Below are positions 10,768-21,507 of a stretch of 64,000 nucleotides of DNA, one piece after another. The notes below the pieces were generated by a model. It did no database searches, was not told where the DNA came from, and was given only the letters and a program-made list of their open reading frames with translations. Positions within the stretch are counted from its first letter, which is position 1. Each line of letters opens with the position of its first letter. The position numbers and the translations under genes were made by a program. The stretch is from Sophora flavescens (lineage: Eukaryota > Streptophyta > Magnoliopsida > Fabales > Fabaceae): positions 31,523,652 through 31,587,651 of the forward strand of contig CM061070.1 of the NCBI GenBank assembly GCA_030762895.1, read 5' to 3'.

Positions 10768-11591
10768 AGAAATTAAAACTATATGAATCAAAATTGTAAT
10801 TAAACTTCTTTTTTCTTCTATTTCTCATAAAGCCCATTATCATTACTAATTGCTTCATTTGGAATTGATGTAGTCTTGTATTTCTTCATCTGACTTGAGA
10901 TCATTGTTTTCATTAAGACATTGTTTATTAACACATAAAAACTGGTATAGTTTGTAGCAACATTTAGATTAGATGGTGGCTAAGATTCGGTAATATGGTC
11001 ATTCTTCCGCGTGAGACAATCCACAATTACAAAACTTCACTATCAATATTTAAGATCTAAAACAAATTGACTCACTGGCGTATTTGCGTAGACATGTGGC
11101 AAGTAGTAAGAAAGGTGAATAGAGCTAAAGAAAACCGTGTTATGCGATGCTTCAAGCTGGAGGGATTTTGTAAAGGTTCCTAGTTGTCCTATACTCCTAA
11201 TTAAGGATTTTTACTATTCTTGAACTCTTATGATCTAATAATTACAGATACTTCAAACTCTTGTACTGAGGTGTAATACATTATTTGATATTATCAAATA
11301 TTATTAGCCTAAATTAGGTTTAAATTTTTTCTTTTAAATTCATGTTTGTAGAAGTGAAATATCATAATAATATAACCAATGCTGTTTTTCTATTTGTCTC
11401 GGTGACTGTTCACTCTAAATTTGAGACTGATTTTTTTTCTTCCAGATATTTAGTTTAAAAATAATATAGAATAAAATTAAATGCTAATACACATTATCTC
11501 CATTGTCAAATCAATAGGCTTTTAAAGTTTTTCCCTATATTAAAAAGTAAAATAAATAAAATTAATTAATAATAAAAATTATATTACTTGG

Positions 11592-11720
11592 TTAAATTAT
11601 CCTTATCCTTATCCTTATCATTGGGAGGGACCGCCTGCTTAGGCGCGTCACAGTAACTCGAGAGATTAGTCTCTCACCTATCGGGTGGGAGGTCACTCTG
11701 GGAAACCAAAAAAAAAAATC
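11592..11720 (+). mobile_element. Probable truncated SINE-like retroposon with poly(A) tail
   Basis: A GC-richer body (GGGAGGGACCGCCTGC.. to CACTCTGGGAAACC) stands out from AT-rich surroundings and ends in A11 at about 11709-11719. The word ATCCTTAT occurs on both sides and may be the target duplication; on the left it is expanded to tandem CCTTAT units (11596-11617). No B box was found, so the 5' part is probably missing, or it belongs to another retroposon class. Confidence 0.45.
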
Positions 11721-12023
11721 CTTATTTGAAACATTTTTGTCATCAATGTTCCAAAATTGTTATGGCACAATTGTTTAAAGGTATATTTGAAAAAAGAAAT
11801 TGAATAAAATTTATTGATATCTTAAAATGACAGTCAAAATAAAATTCTCAAACAACTAATATTTCAAAACAGAGGGAGTATTAAAAATTATTTTTAATAT
11901 TGTTATTCTTATGTATATTGAACCAACTCAGGAGCTAACAAATAAATAAAAGTTTAATCGCAAATCATTTAATAACTAAACCAATTTTTTTAATCTTTAG
12001 ATGTTTATTAACTAAGTGACAAG
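11721..12023. other. AT-rich spacer, nothing recognised
   Basis: No gene, repeat boundary or regulatory structure could be supported here. The words near 11860-11880 (ACAGAGGGAGTA) resemble the ends of small plant DNA transposons, but no partner was found. Confidence 0.4.
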
Positions 12024-12612
12024 TAGTTTGTTATAACTCCCACGTTGAGTAGATAAGGAAGCTCAGTGTAATACTTAAGATATGAGACTCTTTCACCAAA
12101 TGGACTAATATTTTGGGGTGAGCTCTCCTTATGTATTTAAGTAATAACAACTGGTGCTTTTCATTGAGAGTTGGGCTACGTAAAGAACTACTTATAGACT
12201 AGATTAAGTTATATTACCGAATAATGATAGATGAGTGAGGCCACCAGAGGGGAAATGACTACCACCAAGTCAATGTTGATAGAGTGAAGATCGTCATGCA
12301 CCTCAACTCTTAAAGGGGGAGACAATGTTATGGGTCTTACATTTAATAGATAGTGAAGCTCGATGTAGTACTTAAGCCATAAGCCACTCCCACCTAATGA
12401 ACTAGTCTTTTAGGTTTGGGAGGTGCTTCCATTGAGAGTTGGACTACAGAAAAAGCTACCTATAGGCTGGACTAAGGTACACCACCGAATACTGATAGAT
12501 GAGTGAAGCTACCAAAGGGGAAAGGGATACCACCGGGTCAGTGCTGATAGAGTGAATGCGGTTGTGGACGTCGACTCTTAAAGGGGACGACAATGTTATG
12601 AGTCCTATATTG

Positions 12613-13028
12613 TGGCACTTACGCATTGTTTGGATGAAAAGAGAAGCCGAGAAGAGAGAAATAGAGAAGAAAGAAGTAAGAGAGAAGAGAGAATGAGTAG
12701 AAAATGAGTAGATTTTTAGGTTGTTTGGATTGAAAGAAATAGGAGAGAAAGAAAACTAAAATTTTATTAAAAAGACATATTTATCCAAAATAATATATTT
12801 GTATACTATAAAATAAAAGGGTAGAATTGTAAAATGTAATTTCTTTCTCCACTTTATATGTTCTCTCGCATGTGGGGAAGAGAAAACTTTTTGGGTGGGA
12901 CCCACATCAAAATTTTCTCTCTTCCTAGGTTTTCTCTTCAAACAATCGGTGGAAGTCCACATTCTCTCTCAGAGTTCTCTCCTTCCAAGTCCTATCTTCG
13001 ATAAATCACTCGAAACAAAGGGAGCGAT
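12613..13028. mobile_element. MITE-like insertion inside TRIM LTR3
   Basis: TRIM LTR3 is interrupted after ATATTG and resumes with AAGCCATGAGACTC. The roughly 415 bp between have no match to LTR1 or LTR2. Both ends carry a similar inward word (CGCATTGTTTGGATG on the left; the reverse complement of the right end gives TTTGTTTCGAGTG), as in hAT-like MITEs. A second TTGTTTGGATTGAAAG copy at about 12721 and CTCTTCAAACAATC at 12936 give internal inverted symmetry. Exact ends and target duplication are uncertain. Confidence 0.5.
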
Positions 13029-13077
13029 AAGCCATGAGACTCTCCCACCTAATGGACTGATCTTTTGGATTGAACTC

Positions 13078-13534
13078 TGTTGGAAATTTCAACCAAAGCA
13101 AGTCCCACATTGTATGGGAGCTAACTTGGAGAGCCCCCTTAAGCCTATATAAAGAAGCTTAAGGGGTGCTAACTAATCACACCAAGCCTCACAAGAGAGA
13201 GTGAGAGAAAATAGAGAGAGAGCCTCACAAGAGAGAGTGAGAGAAAAATAGAGATCCTTAGAGAGAGTTTTCTCAGAAAGAAAAATAGTGAGCCAATTTG
13301 TGAGAGTGTTATCCACAAATTGAGGATACAATATTCTTGTATTTTTGTATTCCCATTATTGTTATAGTGGAAGTTTAAGCGACCTACGGGTCCCGTGGTT
13401 TTTTCCTTGCTCATATTGAGGAGGTTTTTCCATGCTAAAAATTGTCCGGTGTTATTACACTTATTTTTACGCTTCCGCTTAGTGCCTATTTTTGAGTTCA
13501 CAGAGGAGGAAAATTATGCTGGTATTTCCCAACA
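13078..13534 (+). repeat. 5' LTR of the Tork-type element
   Basis: Starts TGTTGGAAATTTC and ends TTTCCCAACA. TATATAAA at 13146-13153 lies only 68 bp from the LTR start, so U3 is very short. A roughly 38-bp tandem duplication (GAGAGAGTGAGAGAAAA) follows at 13190-13260. The next bases, TGGTATCATAGC at 13536, are the primer site. Confidence 0.9.
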
Positions 13535-13535
13535 G

Positions 13536-13547
13536 TGGTATCATAGC
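13536..13547 (+). other. Primer binding site, tRNA-iMet type
   Basis: TGGTATCATAGC follows the 5' LTR after one base. It differs from the plant consensus TGGTATCAGAGC at one position. Confidence 0.8.
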
Positions 13548-13873
13548 TCTGGAATACTAGGTGCCGGATTGATAAGAAAATTATTAGTATGCTCTGTGGC
13601 TGCAGCATTGTCTGATCTTCCACATCAGAAAAGAATTATTCTTGTTGCTGGAAATAAAGTGTGGTAGTGTGAAAGTGCATGCCTAGAAAAGTTCTGGCTA
13701 GGAAAGACTTGGTATTTAAGTGTGTCTATTGACCCACCTCGGTACGTATTGTTCATAAACTACAGTAATTTTCAGCATTCGGTACAAGTCACCTATACGA
13801 TACTATTCACGTATAGTGTTATTTTTATCAAAACCCACCTGGTTGGAGGAGCTATTGACCTGTGTAACTCAAG

Positions 13874-14796
13874 ATGGAGGGAGCTATCACTCATGATAGA
13901 GACATGTTCAAGCTAACTGCAGATAACTACTCCTATTGGAAGCCGATGATGGAAGATCATCTATACTGCAAAGATTTGTATTTGCCAATTACCCAGAAGG
14001 ATATGCCGGATGTGAAGACTGACAAAGATTGGGAGTTTCAGAATCGGAAAGCAGTGGCTATGATCCAGAAATATATTGATCGAAGCTTGTTCGAGCATGT
14101 ATCAACTTATACCAACGCGTATGAGTTGTGGACAAAACTTGAATCCTTGATTCAAAAGAAGACGCCCAGGAACAAAGCCCACCTTGTCAGACGATTGGTA
14201 AAGTTGGAGTACATGAACGGTCAAAATATGATCGAACATCTGAACACTTTCAAAGGCATTGTTAATCAATTAACAAAGGCAGGCATGAGTGTTGATGATG
14301 AGTTGCAAACTCTTCTACTCCTCGATTCTCTACCTGAGAGTTGGGACACTCTAGTTGTCACTCTCAGCAACTCTGCTCCAGACGGAAAGCTTAGCATGGA
14401 TTCTCATTATGATCTGTTTGCTAAATGAAGAGTCAAGACGGAGGGAAAGAGGTTTGAACAATCAGTTTGAAGACAATGTTGTTGAAAATAGAGGAAGGAG
14501 TAAGAATCGTGGAAAAGGATGTCGTGGAAAATCACAAGGTAGGTCCAAATCTCGAACCAGACTAAATTATTATTACTGTGGCAAACCAGGACACGTAAAG
14601 CCTGAGTGTAGATTCTTGAAAAGAGACCAACAAGATGGAACAGTCCACCCTGACCAGATTGACCCGAAGAAGAAGAAAGAAGATGGAACAACTACTGCAG
14701 TGGCCTCGAATGATGAGAATATATTTCTTGTCGGAGAAGAAAATTATCTAAATGTTGCATCAGATGATTGCATATGGATAATTGACTCAGGAGCAT
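13874..14796 (+). pseudogene. Gag and start of protease, Tork-type element, frameshifted and truncated
   Basis: The frame begins MEGAITHDRDMFKLTADN and shows the Copia Gag core (DRSLFEHVSTYTNAYELWTKL). It hits a TGA at 14426; reading continues in another frame (EESRRRERGLNNQ), a one-base indel near 14420. The zinc knuckle at about 14570 reads YYYCGKPGHVKPEC: the first Cys of the CCHC box has become Tyr. The protease start CIWIIDSGA is reached just before a solo LTR interrupts at 14797. The remaining protease residues reappear at 16090. Confidence 0.85.
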
Positions 14797-15040
14797 TGAT
14801 AAGCCTCTGGCTCATCTAGTTTTATGGCTAGTATGACCAGGGTTTTGTGCTAATTATATCTCATTTTCACCCAAATTAGATTAGATTGTCCTCAAGCAAG
14901 GTTTTGAGTCTCTAAAGCAGTTTTAGGTTAATTTAGCCAGTTTTGAGTCAAATAAAGCACTTATGGCTATTTTATTGTTTTCAGGTTAACTTAGAAGTTA
15001 AGGGAATAAAGAAGCAGGGGAAATTGCAATCCTGGAGGTG

Positions 15041-15352
15041 TTCGCCTCGCGAGAGTCTTCTCGTCACATGAACCTGAAAGCCAGCTGAACAACAGAATGT
15101 CATCCTCTCTGGTTCGCCCCGCGAACAACACCTCGCCTCGCGACCCTGAAGGCGGACTGTTCCAGAAAAATGCAAGATTTCTGTGTCGCCTCGCGAATCC
15201 ATCTCCTCGCCACGCGAGCCTGGAAGTCAGAAAGCATCACGGTTAGACTCTTCAATTCCTCGCCACGCGAGCAGTACTTCGCCCCGCGAGAAGACCAAGC
15301 GTTGCAGACTCTTCATAATATTCGCCTCGCGAGTGAGGGTTCGCCTCGCGAG
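15041..15352 (+). promoter_or_regulatory. Array of nine CpG-rich dyads upstream of the LTR TATA box
   Basis: Dyads of the form YTCGC-NNN-GCGAR start at 15041, 15113, 15132, 15185, 15206, 15259, 15278, 15321 and 15340. Spacers are CTC, CCC or CAC. Outer bases often pair (TTCGC..GCGAA, CTCGC..GCGAG). Only the copies at 15132 and 15185 have an unpaired outer base. The last ends 20 bp before TATAAA at 15373. Position and repetition suggest a transcription-factor or chromatin-factor binding array; this is inference. Confidence 0.6.
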
Positions 15353-15935
15353 TAGGCGCAGTTCCTGAAAGATATAAATGGCTGTTCTGGGCAGATTAGA
15401 GGGACTTTTGATTCTCCACTGTTTTTTTTTATAGAATTTCTGGTTGTGTTTCGTTTTGATGGAGAACTAAATTCCTTGGATTAGTCTACTGTAATTGACT
15501 TCCACCACACTTGAGGTTTTGTAATTCCTGTTTTGTATGCTTTTCCCTTTTCAATACTATGCTATATATTTCTGTTTGTTTAATTCAGGAGTGTATAGTG
15601 TTGTGTTGATTTATTTCGGTGATGTTATGTTCCTATATTGAATCGCGTTTGTTTAATTCGCGTGTGTTCGTTTAGTTCATGAGGGCTTAACCCCGTTTGT
15701 TTAATTCGGGAATAGGAACATATATCTCGTAGTAGCGATCTCGTTTGTTAATTGTTGCTACAACCGAAAGGGGATTAGAATCTGCTTAGGGCTTGGAATT
15801 TACATGAACCGATGATAGTTGGGAATCGAGAACAGTAGATTAATCGTCTTTAGCTTATTTGACAATCCTTTAAACTACCTTATTTTTATTGCTCTGTGTT
15901 TCCTTAATTGTTTTCTTATTTGCATTCAAATCCAA

Positions 15936-15968
15936 CCCCCCCCCCCCCCCCCCCAAAAAAAAAAAAAA
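15936..15968 (+). repeat. Homopolymer run C19-A14
   Basis: Nineteen C followed by fourteen A in the downstream part of the solo LTR. Such runs are prone to assembly and slippage errors, so the exact length is doubtful. Confidence 0.9.
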
Positions 15969-16089
15969 CTGATTTTTGTGGTAAATATAAAGTCAAGAGT
16001 CCTTGTGAGACGATATCCGAGTTGTCGCTTCCTAAACTACAGTTTGATAAACCCGCTCGCTTTTTGGCCCGTGCGCGACAGCACGACCA

Positions 16090-17470
16090 AGCATCCTTCC
16101 ACGTCACACCTCATGAAGAATTCTTCTCATCATACTAAAAAGGAGAATTTGGTACGGTGAAGATGGGAAACCATGTCACAAGTAAAATCGTCGGTATTGA
16201 CGAAGTAACTTTGATGACTGAGAATGGAAATAAGATTGTGCTGAAGGAGGTCAGACATGTACCCGAGATGCGTCTGAACCTTATCTCAATGGGAAAGCTA
16301 GATGAAGCCGGGATGATAAACCAATTTGGTAGCGGCAGATGGAAACTCAGCCGAGGAAGCATGATTATTGCTCGCGGCAGAAAGGAAGGCTCTCTGTACA
16401 TTATGCAGGGAAAGATATGCAATGGGGAGACGAATGTTGCTCAAGACGCAACCAAAGAACTGTGGCATAGACGACTGGGTCACATGAGCAAGAAGGGTCT
16501 GGAGATCCTTGCAAAAGATCATCTCCCAAACATAAAAGGGCAGCCACTTGAATCCTGTGAAGACTGTCTAGCAGGCAAACAACACAGAGTATCTTTTAAA
16601 AGATCAGATGATGCAAGAAGAAGAAAGCAGATTCTGGATCTTGTTCATTCAAATGTTTGCTCAACGTCTGAAAGGTTTGTTGGTGGTGCTCAATACTTTG
16701 TTACCTTCATTGATGATCACTCTAGGAAGGTGTGGGTGTATCCATTGAAGACGAAAGATCAAGTTCTTCAAGCTTTCAAGGAGTTTCATGCTTCTATAGA
16801 ACGAGCATCTGAAAGAAAACTGAAATGCTTGAGAACTGATAATGGCGGAGAATACATAGGTTTGTTTGAGACATATTGCAAAACTCATGGGATAAGACGT
16901 GAGAAAGTTCCTCCCAAGACACCTCAGATGAATGGAGTAGCTGAAAGGATGAACAGAACGATCGCAGAGAAAGTCAGAAGCATGCTTTCTCAAGCAAAAC
17001 TTCCCAAATCATTTTGGGGCGAAGCAGTGAAAACTGCAGTTGATCTGATAAATCTGTCTCCTTCAAGACCTTTAAATGGAGAGATTCCAGATGAAGTATG
17101 GACTGGAAAGAAAGCCTCTTATGGTCACTTGAGAGTCTTTGGGTGTAGGGCCTTTGTCCACATTCCTAAAGATGAAAGAGCAAAGCTAGATGCAAAGACG
17201 AAGGAATGCATATACCTTGGTTCACCAAGAGATGAACTTGGTTTCAGATTATGGGATCCTGCACACAAGAAGATTGTTCGAAGCGGGGATGTGGTGTTCT
17301 TTGAAGATCAAACGATCCAAGACATTAAGCAATCCGAGAAGCCAAAGCACAAAGTGATTTCTGATTCAAGTCCTGCTGTGATAAACAATTCAGGGGGAGA
17401 GAATCCTCAAATGAATGATGAACATGATCATGAGGAACAATCGATCGAGGCGAACAACCTGACCAGATAG
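16090..17470 (+). pseudogene. Protease end, pre-integrase and integrase of the Tork-type element
   Basis: After the solo LTR the protease resumes (FHVTPHEEFFSSY) and the GAG-pre-integrase domain follows (DLWHRR-type motif LWHRRLGHMSKKGLEILAK). Integrase has its zinc-binding region (CEDCLAGKQHRVSF). The first catalytic acidic residue, normally the D of an HSDVCGP box, reads HSNVCST: an Asp to Asn change. The second (LRTDNGGEY) and third (NGVAERMNRT) are present. The frame ends at TAG 17468-17470 and RT continues in another frame, so one indel separates them. Catalytically dead by inference. Confidence 0.88.
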
Positions 17471-17487
17471 AACAAAGTCAGGATCAG

Positions 17488-19167
17488 ATGATGGAGACTG
17501 ATGAGACAGAAGAAGAATATCAAGTAAGACGATCCAGAAGAGTCAGACAACCATCAAGAAGATATTATTCAGATGAATATGTCAATCTCACTGATGAAGG
17601 AGAACCTCAAAGCTTCATAGAAGCAATTGAGACGAATGATAAGGAGAAATGGTTGCAAGACATGGAAGAAGAAATGCAGTCCCTGAAAGAGAATCAAACG
17701 TATGACCTGGTGAGATTACCAGATGGACGAAAGGCGTTGAAAAACAAATGGGTGTTCAAGCTCAAGACGGAAGAGAACAACCTAAACCCCAGGTACAAAG
17801 CAAGAATTGTTGTAAAGGGGTGCAACCAGAGGAAAGGCATAGATTTCGAAGAAATCTTCTCACCAGTGGTGAAGATGACATCTATTAGAGCAATTCTCGG
17901 TCTAGCTGCAAAACTAGACTTGGAGATTGAACAACTTGATGTAAAAACAACATTCCTACATGGAGACCTAGAGGAGGAAATCTATATGGAGCAACCAGAA
18001 GGTTTTGCAGAACCAGTCAAGGAATACCTAGTGTGTCGTCTAAAGAAAAGCCTCTACGGTCTGAAGCAAGCTCCAAGGCAATGGTACAAGAAGTTTGATC
18101 TCTTCATGACCCAACACAATTTCAAGAAGACCTCCGCAGACCATTGTGTGTTTGTGAAGAACTATGAGAATGGAGAATCCATCATACTTCTGTTGTATGT
18201 TGATGATATGCTAATTATTAGGAAAGATAAGGCGAAAATAGCTGCTCTCAAGAAGGCATTGAGCAAGTCTTTTGCCATGAAAGATCTGGGTGCAGTGAAG
18301 AAGATTCTTGGAATGAAGATAACTAGAGATCGTTCTAGAAGGATGCTGTGGATGTCACAAGAAGACTATATCCAGAAAGTTCTTGAAAGGTTCAATATGC
18401 ATAATGCCAAACCTATGCATGTTCCATTACCTGGTCATCTCAAACTGAGTAAGATGCAATATCCAGGGAATGAAGAAGAAAAAGAAGAAATAAACAAGGT
18501 GCCCTATTCTTCTGCAGTGGGTAGTCTTATGTATGCAATGGTCTGTTCAAGACCAGACATTGCTTATGCTGTCGGAGTTGTGAGTAGATTCCTATCAAAT
18601 CCAGGAAAGGAACACTGGAATGCAGTGAAATGGATACTACGATATCTGAGAGGAACTGCCAAAAGCTGCTTGTGTTTTGGCAATGGAAATTTAAAGCTTC
18701 TTGGGTATTCAGATGCGGATATGGCAGGAGATACGGATTCAAGAAAGTCTACATCAGGATATCTAATTACTTTTACAGGGGGAGCTATCTCATGGCAGTC
18801 AAGACTACAAAAGTGCATTGCTTTAAGCACTACAGAAGCAGAATTCATCGCAATCACCAAAGATTGCAAAGAGATCTTGTGGATAAAGAAGTTCCTGCAA
18901 GAGTTGGGACAGGATCAGGAAAGTTATATTCTCTATTGCGACAGTCAGAGCGCAATCCATCTCAGTAAGAACTCGACATTTCATTCAAGGTCGAAACACA
19001 TCGACGTAAGGTATCACTGGATCCGTGATGTGTTGGAAAGTAAACTGCTGCAGATTGAGAAAATACACACAAAAGATAACGGGGCGGATATGATGACAAA
19101 AGCTCTACCGAAAGAGAAGATAGAAGTCTGTAAAGAAGTTGCAGGCTTAGCATCAACCCCAAACTGA
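17488..19167 (+). pseudogene. Reverse transcriptase and RNase H of the Tork-type element
   Basis: About 560 codons open to TGA at 19165. RT motifs are intact: WVFKLK, EQLDVKTTFLHGDL, the SLYGLKQAPRQWY box and the catalytic LLYVDDMLII. RNase H follows with GYSDADMAGD, ALSTTEAEFIA and YCDSQSAIHLSKN. The C-terminal KHIDVRYHWIRD block is typical of this lineage. This is the best-preserved domain of the element, but it is out of frame with integrase and cannot be made as one polyprotein. Confidence 0.9.
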
Positions 19168-19187
19168 TTCAAGGATATTTTCACTTT

Positions 19188-19204
19188 GGCTGAAGGGGGA
19201 GATT
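19188..19204 (+). other. Polypurine tract of the Tork-type element
   Basis: GGCTGAAGGGGGAGATT lies directly before the 3' LTR start at 19205, the position required for plus-strand priming. Confidence 0.85.
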
Positions 19205-19661
19205 TGTTGGAAATTTCAGCCAAAGCAAGTCCCACATTGTATGAGAGCTAACTTGGAGAGCCCCCTTAAGCCTATATAAAGAAGCTTAAGGGATGCTAAC
19301 TAATCACACCAAGCCTCACAAGAGAGAGTGAGAGAAAATAGAGAGAAAGCCTCATAAGAGAGAGTAAGAGAAAAATAGAGAGATCCTTAGAGAGAGTTTT
19401 CTCAGAGAGAAAAATAGTGAGCCAATTTATGAGTGTTATCCATAAATTGAGGATACAATATTCTTGTATTTTTGTATTCCCATTATTGTTATAGTGGAAG
19501 TTTAAGCGGCCTACGGGTCCCGTGGTTTTTTCCTTGCTCACATTGAAGAGGTTTTTCCACGCTAAAAATTGTCCGGTGTTATTACACTTATTTTTACGCT
19601 TCCGCTTAGTGCCTATTTTTGAGTTCACAGAAAAGGAAAATTACGCTGATATTTCCCAACA
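19205..19661 (+). repeat. 3' LTR of the Tork-type element
   Basis: Same length as the 5' LTR (457 bp), with TGTTGG..CCCAACA ends. The TRIM LTR3 tail follows at once. Confidence 0.9.
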
Positions 19662-20200
19662 AGCTCTTCTCATGGACTTAAGTAATAACATAGTTGCACG
19701 AGCTTAACTCATTGTCATCCCTAAATGCATCAAGAAAAAAGTATGTGGACGAAGGCGTGTGTTTATTGATTTGTTTTAGAAAGAGAAGCCAGCTTAAGGT
19801 ACATTATCAGTCCCAGGATCCGTGTATATGATGAATACAATTTTACATATTTAGACACAACAGCAACTAATTACCATCCCAGGATACATAGATACCAAAA
19901 GTAAGGTTTTTTCCCCCCTAAAATGTTACCAAAAGTAAGTTATCGAGCGAACAATCTTCTTTGATAAAATCTGAGTTATATCCTTGTGTACACACGAGTA
20001 TAATGAAGGAAACAGAAGCAGCTGTATGTCCACATAGTGGAACTAGCTTTGGTACCTATTCTTCTTGATGGCTAGAAGCAATCACATGAGCTTGCTTCCC
20101 CGTACATCAGCCTCGCTTTCCTCTCTTGGAGGCTGATGTTAGATATGATTTCTTTTTCCCCTTGGCTAATTGATTAGAGATAAGTTAGTTGAAAATGTAC

Positions 20201-20774
20201 TTACAAGAAAATAACAATTATTGTTATCAGCACAGCAATTGTGAAAACTAGAGCCTGCAACAGCAACAAAATTTTATCAAAAAGAGAAAGTAGAAAAACA
20301 AAAAAGGCAGTCACTCCCATAAGACTTTAACATGGCACAAAATGAAACAGAATCAACTACAACCCTGCAAAGTAGCAATTTTGACAACTGAAATGCAGAA
20401 TGTAATGTAAGTGAATCAGTTCTCAAGCACAATACTTACAGCAATTGCAGAAGCAGCAAGTCCAGCGCGCTCTCTTGGATCCTTATGATAGTAATTTCCA
20501 AAGTAGAGAATTGTGGCATAATACCACATCAGTGGGCATACAAATCCTAGCAGAAGACTGGCACGAAAAGAGAGGAGGAGAAGATGCAATGCAAGCATCA
20601 GGTTATGCAGTTTAAAGAAAAGTGAGAAAGAGAAAATCTGTATAAAATGACTCACGAGAACCATCCAATTCCACAGCCAAAACATGGAAGTGGCTTGTCA
20701 AATTTTCCCAATTGTGGGTCCTCTGAATCCCCGATAGGAGCATAATGGCCCTTTCTTTGGTCAGTTGTATCCAT
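20201..20774 (-). CDS. Small L18a-like (RPL18ae-like) membrane protein, three coding exons
   Basis: Coding exons on the minus strand are 20656-20774, 20440-20557 and 20201-20254, joined by GT..AG introns; the sum is 291 nt (96 residues plus stop). The product begins MDTTDQRKGHYAPIGDSED and has the family box KPLPCFGCGIGWFSLLLGF. A DPRERAG turn follows, and then a C-terminal hydrophobic helix (VLITIIVIFL). Plant proteins of this kind are named '60S ribosomal protein L18a-like' from weak similarity, but with two or three membrane segments they are unlikely to be ribosomal; function is unknown. An acceptor TTTGCAG ten bases upstream of the ATG shows a 5'UTR intron. The frame is intact and splice sites are canonical. 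Confidence 0.88.
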
Positions 20775-21146
20775 CTAGATTCCTCTGCAAATTAAACTCA
20801 AATTCAATTCACTTTTTCTCACTCATAAAAGATGTAAATATATCTGCATGTTTTCCTTACAAAAAGGCCTTGACAGCAAAGCATGGACTTTATCATAATC
20901 CTCCTAGGAGGTGGGAACAAATTGAAAACTAAAACAGAAATGACAAGAAAATAAAAAGAAATAAGATAGGTATCTGTACGTGTCATTCTTCTAGAATGCC
21001 AGAAAAGGGCATGTTTAAGCTGAGAGGTAGGTGCCAACCGCCAAGGTTCATGATCATTAGTTTCATTACCTATAAAAGGCTATTCAATAACTGTAATGAA
21101 TATTATCTACATCTCATTCCAATGACAGTTATTTAGCCATGAGAAG

Positions 21147-21507
21147 TGATAGGAATTGAGAGTTGAGCCAGCTGGTACCAAAAATGGAGAATAGGCCCAA
21201 GGTATGGCAAGTCTACTATAGGAAATACAACAACAAAAATAGAGGGGCTAAGCTGGCAAGAGAGGGAGGGGAATGACATGTAATGAGTTAGTTATATAAG
21301 GAATAGGAGGGAGGGGAGAGGGATCATCATAGAATTCTGTTATAGGAGAGAATGTGGATCACCGAGAATCTTCTCTGGTGAGGGGAGCCATTTGGCTTGG
21401 GCTGGTAGCTACATTCTATCAGATTTTTCTTTCATTTCTTTTTCATCTCTTTGTTCTTCAATACAATTTACAGTGTTATCGAGTCTATTATTGTTCGGAA
21501 CCTATCA
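21147..21507 (+). mobile_element. Solo LTR, 361 bp, with target duplication, in the intron
   Basis: Begins TGATAGGAATTG and ends GAACCTATCA, a 7-bp terminal inverted repeat, flanked by AGAAG on both sides (21142-21146, 21508-21512). A TATATAAGG at about 21293 and a downstream T-rich end agree with plus orientation, antisense to the host gene. It differs in sequence from the solo LTR at 810-1169. Confidence 0.88.

Larger units (their letters stand above)
14797..16089 (+). mobile_element. Solo LTR, 1293 bp, carrying nine CGCG dyads
   Basis: Begins TGATAAGCCTCTGG and ends GCACGACCA. Identical AGCAT flanks (14792-14796, 16090-16094) bracket it within the Tork protease. Its first half and transcript-start region resemble the LTRs of element A at 36990 and 41139 (same TGATAAGCCTCTGG start, same GATTCTCCACTG word after the TATA box), but its last third differs, so it is a related subfamily. 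TATAAA lies at 15373-15378. Nine dyads, YTCGC-NNN-GCGAR, fill 15041-15352. It also holds four TTTGTTTAATTC-like units (about 15585-15710) and a C19-A14 run. Confidence 0.88.
13078..19661 (+). mobile_element. Tork/Tnt1-type Ty1/Copia retrotransposon inserted in the TRIM
   Basis: Two 457-bp LTRs (13078-13534 and 19205-19661) bound a gag-pol internal domain. The flanks are AACTC (left) and AGCTC (right). TRIM LTR1 has AGCTC at the matching place, so the left copy has mutated since insertion. The LTRs differ at about 18 bases plus two 2-bp indels, roughly 4% by hand count. Gag is frameshifted, the protease is split by a 1.3-kb solo LTR, integrase has lost a catalytic Asp, and the integrase and RT frames are out of register, so the copy is dead. 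Confidence 0.92.
12029..19690 (+). mobile_element. TRIM retrotransposon tandem array (three LTRs), split by later insertions
   Basis: Non-coding mini-retrotransposon. LTR1 is 12029-12149 (TGTTATAACTCC..AATAACA). Internal domain 1 ends in a purine tract (TTAAAGGGGGAGACAA). LTR2 starts at 12326 and internal domain 2 follows. LTR3 starts at 12594, resumes at about 13029-13077 and finishes at 19662-19690 (..AAGTAATAACA). Identical TAGTT flanks at 12024-12028 and 19691-19695 show that all three pieces are one insertion. Two internal domains sharing LTRs is the arrangement produced by unequal recombination. LTR2 lacks about 33 bp at its end, including the LTR/PBS junction. There is no 5S rRNA-like promoter, so it is not a Cassandra element. 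Confidence 0.82.

Noticed and set aside
11596..11617. CCTTAT units, considered as telomere-like repeats
   Set aside because: Plant telomeres are CCCTAAA; this is a short local expansion near a retroposon.
12029..12600. TRIM region considered as a Cassandra element
   Set aside because: No 5S rRNA-like sequence or internal control boxes in the LTR.
15041..15352. Regularly spaced 13-bp palindromes, first considered as a CRISPR-like or satellite array
   Set aside because: Spacing is irregular overall, there are no uniform spacers, the host is a plant, and the units lie inside an LTR before a TATA box.
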